64,000 bases of DNA from positions 56,056,338 through 56,120,337 of the forward strand of contig NC_087064.1 of assembly GCF_963678635.1 (NCBI RefSeq), written 5' to 3'. Below the pieces are notes generated by a model that was not told the origin of the DNA, searched no databases, and saw only the letters and a list, made by a program, of their open reading frames with translations. The position numbers were made by a program, and so were the translations under genes. This stretch comes from Symsagittifera roscoffensis (lineage: Eukaryota; Xenacoelomorpha; Acoela; Convolutidae). Shown piece after piece: positions 56,028-64,000 of this stretch; position 1 is the first letter of the stretch, and the number at the start of each line of letters is the position of its first letter.

Positions 56028-56470
56028 TAAGTTTTTGTTCCGATTTTCGATACGAAGTAACGGAATATTTGTGCTCGGGGTGGGTTTTTTTCTTCAGACA
56101 AACTTCGACTTTTTAACTAGCCATTTTTGACGGAATTTTCTTATATCATTCAAAAAGTATTGTTGTCTTGAGCTTAAATTGGAAAAGATATTTCTTTTTT
56201 GATCATTTTTTGTAAGCTTATGAGAGTTTAAAGGTTGCCATTTTGGCCAATTTGGGAAAATTAACGTGCGATATAATTCGCGCTATTAACGTGTAAGCGA
56301 AGATTTAATCCGACTTAGAAATTGTTTCAATTTGGTTGAAAGCAGCTTATTTGACATAATCGATTTGTTTCAAGGCGTTAAATCTATCCTTTTATACTTT
56401 ATATGACGCGTGGGAGATGGTTTTCATAAAAAAATTTCAAGTTTTAGAAAAAAATAATTTTCGTTTTAAT
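56028..56470 (+). repeat. Dispersed repeat family 'TTCCGACTTTCG', copy 2
   Basis: Starts TTTTTGTTCCGATTTTCGAT, contains ACGAAGTAACGGAATATTTG, GCCATTTTGGCCAATTTGGG and ATTAACGTGCGATAT. Homologous to 63668-64000 over its whole visible length. Confidence 0.75.
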
Positions 56471-56769
56471 TTATTTCTTAAATTCCAGCGTAAATATTTC
56501 CAGCGTAAATAATTGTTTTCAATTCCTTCTGACAAAATCAACTGTAAAAAATTTTAGTTTTTAATTTGTAACGCTTGGCAGACATGACAGCCCAAAAACT
56601 TTTTTGATTTTCTGGCAAGGAAATGCAAAACAATTAAAAAGATTGGAAAACTCTGTGCTTTACTTTTTGAAAGTATTTAAAAAAGTTTGAAATCAATAAT
56701 CTTTGACATAACTCAAAAGTTAACGCAGACGAACGATTAATTTTCATGTATTGAAATTAACACTCAAAA

Positions 56770-57122
56770 ATAAATATTTCTGTGATCTCTTTTCGTGAAG
56801 TTATGAGGGTTCAAAGATTGCCATTTTGGCCAATTTCGGACAATTAACGCGCGATTTATTTCGCCTTATAAATCGTTCCAAATTGGTTGAAAGAAGCCTA
56901 ATTGCCCTAGTTTATTTGTAACAGGGAGCTAAAACTATCCTTTTGTACTTTATATGGCTTGTGGGGGGGATGATTTTTACTTTAAAAAAAATTCAAATTT
57001 AGAGAAAAAAAATTTTCATTGATTTTATTACATTTAATTTTTTAATGCTATTGCTGCTCCATAAAACCTTAGAAGACAGTCGAAACATTTAGGGCTTCGC
57101 CCTGATACGAGCAGTCTTGTAT
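56770..57122 (+). repeat. Dispersed repeat family 'TTCCGACTTTCG', copy 3 (3' part)
   Basis: Contains GCCATTTTGGCCAATTTCGG and ATTAACGCGCGATTTATTTC, then TATCCTTTTGTACTTTATAT, and ends GGGCTTCGCCCTGATACGAG followed by CAGTCTTG. It links the family body to the hairpin tail seen alone elsewhere. Confidence 0.7.
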
Positions 57123-58990
57123 TCATTTTGAACTCGATTTAGAGAAACAAAAACGGGTACTATTTACGATTCTCTCGCTGAATTTTTGCGAAAATAAAAA
57201 TATATCAGTTATAAGATACTTAGTTTTTGGCACGACTTAAAGAGTGCTAAATTGAAATTATAACTTATTGAAGGTATAGCAAAATATAAATTACCTTTAA
57301 CTTTGGGTCACAAGATCAGAGTAAGCGAGCCCAGTTTAATAAAAAAAGGGGCGATTCTCCCTTGAATAAATTGGAGAGGCGGATGTTTTTTATTCCTCAA
57401 CTGAGAAAAGGGAGCGAAATTCTTCTAAGGTTTAGAGAGAATAAAAGAAGCCACGTGGTGGAATGGCAAAGAGGCGAAGACTCGACGGCCGCTGAGATAT
57501 CGCAAAATCTGCAGATTTTTCCCTTTTTTTTCCCTCGGAGGGGATTAAGTAAAGAAAGAAAAGGTTTGCCTGAAATAGTTACATGTGCAGGGGAAATACA
57601 TTAAATTCAACAGCAGTTAACGATTTACGACTGAGCAGTTAACATTTAAAGTACATCTATTGCTCGGTTACTACAAATGCACAGAGCGAAGAAGCGATGT
57701 AATTTGTAGCGGAAATGCAAAAATGAGGGAAAAAATGAAAAAAGGAAGAAAAATATGGGAAATAGAGCAAAACTGTGGATATTTTTCACAGTGGCGCTTC
57801 TTCTTACCTTTTGTGCGTGTTGCCAACATCAGGAAGTCATTACACTGTTTAAGTTGTGTGTCTAATCAGAGAGGAGCGAAAAAGGTCTTAAAACATCTTT
57901 TTTTTCTGCTTTTTGGCAAGAAAAAACGAATCACACCAAGCAATCGCGTAATTCACATTAAGAATTTGGTTAGAGCAATTCCCTAAATTCCAGCAACCTT
58001 TTATCAGCAGAGAGTTGTTGAGTGTAATTTTGAATTTAAAAGATATCGGATCGGACGGTTTTGATAGTTAAGTTCACGGATACGTAATGAATGAAAAGAA
58101 TTTAAAAAAAAAACAGAGGAAAAAGCATACAAATTTTAAATATAGAAACAGAATCTGCAATCTAAGGTCTGCTTTTAATCCCAAATTGTACTAAAAATTT
58201 ATTTGATACATTAAACGTAACATACCATCAGCGTATATTTTAATATGTTCTCTAATCTCAAAAAAAAACACTATTTGAAGGAACAGATTTATTGAATCCG
58301 TTTAATGAGATTAAATGTACTGAAATTTTTTTCACTAGATTCTTAAATTATGTACATTTTTGCTGATTTGACCAGCATTAATGTTTTAATAGAGACTGCC
58401 AAATAAACTAGAAAAAATAAACATGATAAAATTCCAACATAGCACGGTTTGATTCAATTCATTTCCCCGATTTATTCGGGATGTATTGAATATATACCCC
58501 TCACTGATTTCACTTAATCCATTTTATTAATACAAATCCCTGATTTTGTACGGAAATTTTCTGTTTTCCCATCCTATGACTTCATTTGGGGCTGACATTT
58601 TGAATGAAATTAGCCACTTGAGTTGACAGCCATGAAAAAAGTACCATTCAATTAGTTCAGAACGTTATTTTTAGTAATAGGGCCGGCCTGATGATTAAGC
58701 TAAAACGGTCTCTTCGGTAGAAAAAATGAACGTCAGCTCTAGAAAACGGGCAGAATGTTCGCCCATCATATTTTTAATGTTAGTTGAGGAAGTCACATAA
58801 CGCTTATCTTTTTGTTGAGACAAAATATTTCAGATACTGCTGTTGCTATTAAATAGTTTCAAAATGAAGTAAAAAATCGATCTCTTTTCTTAAAGAAGAA
58901 AATTTTTAACTCTCGCCCTTTTTCATTTTTCCCTTCAAAATTCAGTCATGGCTGAATCAATTGTAAGTTGGGAGTCATTTCGGTTAATAC
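57123..58990. other. Intergenic, no gene recognised
   Basis: 57360-57990 is less AT-rich than average and holds open frames of 80 and 108 codons (57362-57604, 57660-57986), but neither resembles a known family, and the second is rich in Lys/Arg without domain signs. It could be an unrecognised exon or chance. Confidence 0.35.
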
Positions 58991-58993
58991 CTT

Positions 58994-59053
58994 CCAACCC
59001 CAACCCCAACCCCAACCCCAACCCCAAACCCCCCCCCCCCAACCGTCTTCAAA
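58994..59053 (+). repeat. (CCCCAA)n hexamer run followed by a C-run
   Basis: About five to six CCCCAA units and then a run of about 12 C. The complementary strand reads TTGGGG, the ciliate telomere hexamer; here it is an ordinary interstitial microsatellite. Confidence 0.85.
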
Positions 59054-59187
59054 GCATAGAAACCGAAAAAAAAATTATTACAAAATTTTGATAGAAAGTA
59101 CTACGAAACACAAGGCTGATATCCAGAGCTTTGAACCAACTCGGAAAACTGCAAAAATGGTAGTTTAACGGCAATTCAGAACTGTGT

Positions 59188-59560
59188 CTGTACAAAACAG
59201 TCCCATACAAAACAGTCCAATACAAAACAGTCCGGAAAAGTATGAAAATGAACGAAAAAACAGTCCCATACAAAACATTCTGAAAAACAGTCCCAAGTAA
59301 TAATTGCTTTAACAAGCCGGCAGGCGGAGAATTGCCCTTTGTTCAATAAACATAATGAACAAAATAGTGACCGCCGCAATCGAGCCAACGTGTTGCGAGC
59401 TTGCCAACAGAGGGTAAGACTAAATACGAAATTTAGAGCCGGTTATCGCCGGCGACCTTAAACCGGACTGTTTTGTATTGGACTGTTTTTTCCTCCATTA
59501 GATGACTTTTCGGACTATTTTATATTGGACTGTTTTGAGGGACAGCTTTGTGTATGCACC
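59188..59560. mobile_element. Foldback element built from ACAAAACAGTCC repeats
   Basis: The left arm (59188-59300) has tandem TACAAAACAGTCCCA / TACAAAACAGTCCAA / TACAAAACAGTCCGG units. The right arm (about 59460-59560) has the same units inverted (CCGGACTGTTTTGTATTGG). In both arms a GGAAAAGT or CGAAAAGT block follows in the same order. The centre (59300-59460) is unrelated, with ACCGCCGCAATCGAGCC. No transposase and no clear target duplication. Confidence 0.75.
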
Positions 59561-61380
59561 TTCAGAAGGCATTTTAAAAAAGTTTTTGAAAATTATTTCA
59601 ATAAAGCGGTTAAAAAAACGAGGAAAAGGTAGTGCTTGAGGCTAGATTAGGCGAAGTTGCTTCGTTTAGGTCTGCGCCAAATTGATATCCAGCAATGTTA
59701 TATATCCAGCAACGTTTTAGTAATATTAATCTATTTTTGTATTTTTGTATTTAATTTTTTCATCACTCAGGGGGTGGGGTCATAAGCGAAAACCCTAATT
59801 TGGGGCGGGTCTACCTCGAATGGCGCATAAAATAACTCTTCATTTTGTAGATTGGACAAAAAACCACTGATTGCACGACCAGATTTATGGTAGAAATTTT
59901 AATGAGGATTTGTTCATTTAAACGCGAACATGTGAGCAGGTTTTTGATTTACACTTGAAAGAATTAGGATTCGATGCGACACGTGATATTTGCTCTTTGC
60001 TGGGGGCGAAGTAATTTTTCCCAGCCTAGTTCAGAAATTAATTGTATGCAGTTCCTAATTAACAGGTCAGCACCGAGCAGATCGCAATCGAAGACTTAAT
60101 TTAAACAATTCCTTTCCCAAAATGAGGAGCCCGTCCTAGGAGTTAGACTCCTTCACTGTCCAAAACGTTGAAAAGTCCCCTCCCTTTAGTAAAAACAAGG
60201 GGCAGTCAACTGTGAAATTTTTCTTTCTGAGTTTCTCTAAAACTGGGTAGTGTATGACAAAACTTCCTTTGTTGTGACAAAAAACTCTTCAAAATTCTCC
60301 AAACTTGCAGCATAATTTGCATAACATTTGACTCTCTATTATTTTAGGTGATTTCTGAAACTTGGCCCGAAAACGGAAAAAATCAGCCCAAATTTTTAAT
60401 CGACTTTTAATGAGATTTTTTATTTTTATTTTTTGTTAGTCAACCAGCCCGGAGGCCTAACCAGCCAAAGGTTAATTATTTAGTTTGACAAGAGCGCATA
60501 AATATTTAGCTGCTAAGTATTTAATGATATGATTGCTGGACCCCCTCCCCCCCCCCCCTAAATCCTCCCCTGCTCTTGTCATCTCAATTTTTACAAAAAT
60601 CGTTTAACTTTTTCACATTATAGTATACTTTCACTATGTTAGAAGACTTCTGAAACTGAGTTCCGTCATTTACGATTCCGCTTATCGATCCATATCGCAG
60701 TTCTTGTATATTAAAAGTTTCAAACATAAAAATACTAAAGATTTCTCAGAGATGAAGTTGTTGTTCCGGCAACTGTCGTGAAAGTAGATAGGAGTTATGG
60801 CCTAGCATACTTTTTTAAATAGAAATGAGAAAAAAGATTTGTCAACAAGGGGATATCAATTTACACATGCAGGGTATCTAGATATCAACTTACAGTAAAT
60901 TATGGAAGGATCTTCAAGCTCACATGTTTAATGTGCGTCACAAAAGAGACCTTAATTGTGCTGGACATGGCAAAATTTTGCAGTTTCGAAGAATACTGAG
61001 CCAGGAAGTTTTCTTATTCAGACTGATTTTTGCTGGGAAAAAGAATGAGAAAATTAATTGGACTAGGAATCGGTTATTACCTTTTTCCCTGACCATCTTA
61101 AATGATGACAACTTAGAGTGCTTTATGTATCCAGAGGCAGGTTTACGGGTTCCGCGCCCGAAAGGGCGCGCGTTATAAAATTGTTTTTACAAATAGTTTT
61201 TTGTTGCGTTTTTCAATGAACTTTCGAGAAAAGTTGGCTTTTTTGGGAATTTTTTAATCCGCATTAACGAAAATGCTTCTAATTGGCTTTAAACCTTTTC
61301 AATAAAAAATTAAATCATTTTCAATCAATTAAAAAGTACGCTTTAGGAACTGCACTGGAATTTAAATTGATTGTTGTGAT
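59561..61380. other. Intergenic, no gene recognised
   Basis: AT-rich. Contains a C-run near 60540-60560 and a GC hairpin CGCGCCC-GAAA-GGGCGCG at 61153-61170 at the end of an 84-codon open frame (60924-61178) with no recognised domain. Confidence 0.4.
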
Positions 61381-61399
61381 AATTTTTTTAAACAGAGAG

Positions 61400-62860
61400 T
61401 GGAAATGGAAAATGATCATGCCAACAGAACCATAACTGTCCAGACTTTTGATGCCTCATCTATTCAGTTTGAGGACCAAACGCCAACTACCAGTCCAGAA
61501 AGCAAAAAAAACGTTACCTGCTAAACTCCTGTGACAACTTGGACACTGATTTTGCCGATATGAAAAACAAAAAATTTAAAGATCGCTAAGCCAAATGAAA
61601 AACTGATTCCAAGCGTAGTACAACCGATCAAAAAGAAGTGGACAAAGTGACGGAGAAAACAATCGAAGAAGATGTTGTCCAAATGAAGTTCCAAGTTATG
61701 TTGAAAGTTAAACAAGAACTTGTCAACCACGAAATACAATGAAACATTGAGAGTTTATCAGAAGCCGAAATACTAGAGTCGTACAACAGGACAGACCACC
61801 CAAAGAATTTTAGTTTAGAAGGAAGCCAACAAGAAAATGAAGAGAAAAAAATGATTCACAATGAAAAATACCCATAGAGAATGATTGACTATAGAGATTG
61901 AACTATGAAGAAACTGATTGACACTGCTAATCAAATGAATGCTAACGAAAAAAAACAAGACTTGTCAAAAGCGCACCGATCACCATCTTGTAGAAGTCAG
62001 ACTCTAGCTTGAAGGCTTTACAATTTTTTTTAACCTAAACCTTATTAGATTAGAGAGGTTTTGTCTGTAGTCTTAAAAACATTGGGCAAATCTTCTTATC
62101 TCACTGTCATTTATAACAAACCACGAAATAATAACTTGGAGCTCATTGAATCGCTTAGAAATGTTTCTTAAAGTGAAAAAACAGGCACCGTACCACACAT
62201 TCTGTGTGACAACATCAAAATTGAGGTTTCTTAAAAGGGTAGTTTCTGAAAAACTACAGGAGTAGTACAATCGAATGGATTTGAGCTAGTACTGAGAAAA
62301 CCAACTAATGTGACGGACCAATCTGCTACAGCATGGATCATTTTACCATAAAAAAATCCATTCAACCTAAAGCAGGTGTGTCACAATATCAAAGTTTCAG
62401 TGACCATTAACCAATCACAATTCATTTTGGTTTGATTGCCCTTACCAGCCTATTTTCAGAGGTATATTAAGACTTGTCTTTTTTGAATGTTGTTAAACGA
62501 AAAAATCTCTTTTACCTAAAACACTTATTCAGTAAAGTAAATTTATGCTGCAATTTAATGCTAGTACTGCATTCGAAAACATAAGAGAAGTTAATTCTGA
62601 AAGTGTTGACTGCTATGTACCTATAAAAAGACAAAAAAATTGTTTAGTTTACCAGTTAAAAATCTCAGAACAAAGAATGTTACTTCCATAAAAAATGAGT
62701 AAAAAAATTGCGAATCAAAAAAATTTGAAAAATTTAGAGAGTTGCAAGTAAAAGTAGAAACTGAATTGGCGAAAAAAAAATTCAACACTTTGTAATTTGT
62801 ACTGGATATTGAAGGCAGACATACAATTACCAAGAGATCTCAGGGGTGTATTAAGGGTAC
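61400..62860 (+). pseudogene. Unclassified decayed coding region
   Basis: A start near 61405 opens MENDHANRTITVQTFDASSI and runs about 40 codons to a stop at about 61521. Lys/Glu/Asn-rich broken frames continue on the plus strand to about 62860. The charge pattern resembles a coiled-coil retroelement ORF1, but no domain is identifiable, so function and family are unknown. Confidence 0.25.
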
Positions 62861-63667
62861 AATGTAATTTTTCATGTTTAGGCTCTTGTCAGAGCAATGG
62901 TAAACCATCAATTGCTAATATAGTAGAGTGTTCAACGAAGTCTTGACAATTATAGCTTCTAATTTGGCATCTTATAAAAAAACTTGAAGGCCAATTATCC
63001 TAATCGAATTTATATATTTATTTAAAAAACTGAAGCCAGTTCGTTCAAAGTGAGAAATTTATTCAAAACTTGACAGATAATGTTTCATTAAATTTTCAAC
63101 ATTGGTGATAGCACTTGTGCTCATAGACTTAAACTATTTTTCGTTTTTTGATGGCATTTTTCCTGACAAAAGCCGAAAGGATACCACTAGCTAAACAAAG
63201 ATCGACTTTACATGAAAATATCCATCGCCCCCGTTTCACTACTAACCTGCTTAAGTAAAATTTAAGAATGATTAATGTCTGTTAGAATTGGCTCCTTTTT
63301 TGAAAAACATAATCTATTCTACGACAAACAGTTCTGTTTTCTTGCGGAAAATGTAAGACAACTGATGCTCTGACAGAAGTCAATGAGAGGACCCTTCCGG
63401 AAGTTTTTTTTTAAAAAAGGCAATTTTTTTCTGGAATACATTTCACGTATTAAAATGAAAAAATTTTAAGCAAAAATTTTTCACATAATAAAAGTTTTTA
63501 CTCAAAAAATTAAAATCTTGTGGGCTACGGGCAAAGACATTAATTAGGCTTAAAGGCTTAAGAGTTTATAGGAAAAAGAAACGAAAAAAGGGAAATAACC
63601 AACGTCCATTCAAACTGGCGCTCAGTTATTTTAGGATCCTCATAGGGCTCAATACTTGGTCAGCTTT
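62861..63667. other. Intergenic, no gene recognised
   Basis: AT-rich sequence. A faint resemblance to RT fragments (FAENVRQLM-like frame near 63345) is too weak to call. Confidence 0.35.
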
Positions 63668-64000
63668 TATTGTTCCTACTTTCGATACGAAAGTAACGGA
63701 GTATTTGTGCTCGGTGTGGGTTTTTTTTTCTTCAGACAAATTTTGACTTTTTAACTAGCAATTTTTGACGGAATTATTTTTTATCATTCAAAAGTTTTTG
63801 TTGTCTTGAGCTTAAATTTGAAAAGATATTTCACCTGCGATCATTTTTCGTAACATTATGGGGGTTTAAGATAGCCATTTTGGCCAATTTGGGACAATTA
63901 ACGCGCGATATATTGCGCGCTATTAACGCGTAAGCGGAAATTTAATCCGTCATAGAAATCGTTTTAAATTGGTTAAAAGAAGCTTATTTGCCATAATTGA
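63668..64000 (+). repeat. Dispersed repeat family 'TTCCGACTTTCG', copy 4, cut by the window end
   Basis: Starts TTGTTCCTACTTTCGATACG and follows copy 2 (56028-56470) block by block: TTTGTGCTCGG, GACTTTTTAACTAGCAATTT, GCCATTTTGGCCAATTTGGG, ATTAACGCGCGATATATTGC. It continues past the window. Confidence 0.75.

Noticed and set aside
57362-57986. Two plus-strand open frames (80 and 108 codons) as a real gene
   Set aside because: Basic low-complexity composition, no domain, no convincing splice or promoter context.

Overview
The window is from an AT-rich invertebrate animal genome. The main evidence is one complete, intron-containing neuronal gene, a synaptotagmin-1 type Ca2+ sensor on the minus strand. 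It has five coding exons between 33055 and 39587, GT-AG introns and a 414-residue product. The rest is mostly mobile-element debris. There are no prokaryotic features. The phylum cannot be fixed by eye: several reverse-transcriptase and polymerase remnants remind me of cnidarian and other marine invertebrate repeats, but that is only an impression.

Layout. 1-3053: 3' part of a CR1/Jockey-group non-LTR retrotransposon (ORF1 tail, endonuclease, reverse transcriptase, CAA-repeat tail). 5240-5831: fragment of a decayed reverse transcriptase, possibly Penelope-like, cut off abruptly. 5832-16111: a nearly identical 5.14-kb direct tandem duplication holding two decayed copies of a zinc-finger plus family B DNA polymerase gene of the kind found in protein-primed selfish elements; the second copy runs on to its C-terminus near 16490. 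17900-20200 (minus): another decayed reverse-transcriptase element. 22400-25820: a Mutator-like (MULE) transposon with terminal inverted repeats, subterminal repeat arrays and an almost intact FLYWCH plus MULE transposase. 27640-28110 (minus): a remnant with an integrase-type HHCC zinc-binding motif. 29070-29269: a 200-base assembly gap.

The synaptotagmin gene (33055-39649 with its 5' leader) carries most of the structurally unusual DNA in its introns: a 1-kb array of 29-31 bp units in intron 1, a diverged relative of the same array in intron 4, a 92-bp MITE with a perfect 8-bp target duplication, and a G-rich tract. Downstream, 42672-46240 is a second decayed LINE. The right third is AT-rich intergenic DNA with dispersed repeat families: elements built on the self-complementary 10-mer GATTATAATC, a family ending in a GGGCTTCGCCC hairpin, two foldback elements, a second copy of the 92-bp MITE and a tRNA-like sequence.

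The strongest leads for something new are: an in-frame TGA-CTAG junction between ORF1 and ORF2 of the first LINE, with no ATG available for ORF2 (possible programmed readthrough); a CRE-like TGACGTCA minisatellite and a predicted leader intron upstream of the polymerase gene; related stop-free minisatellites in two introns of one synaptic gene; and the dispersed palindromic GATTATAATC family.
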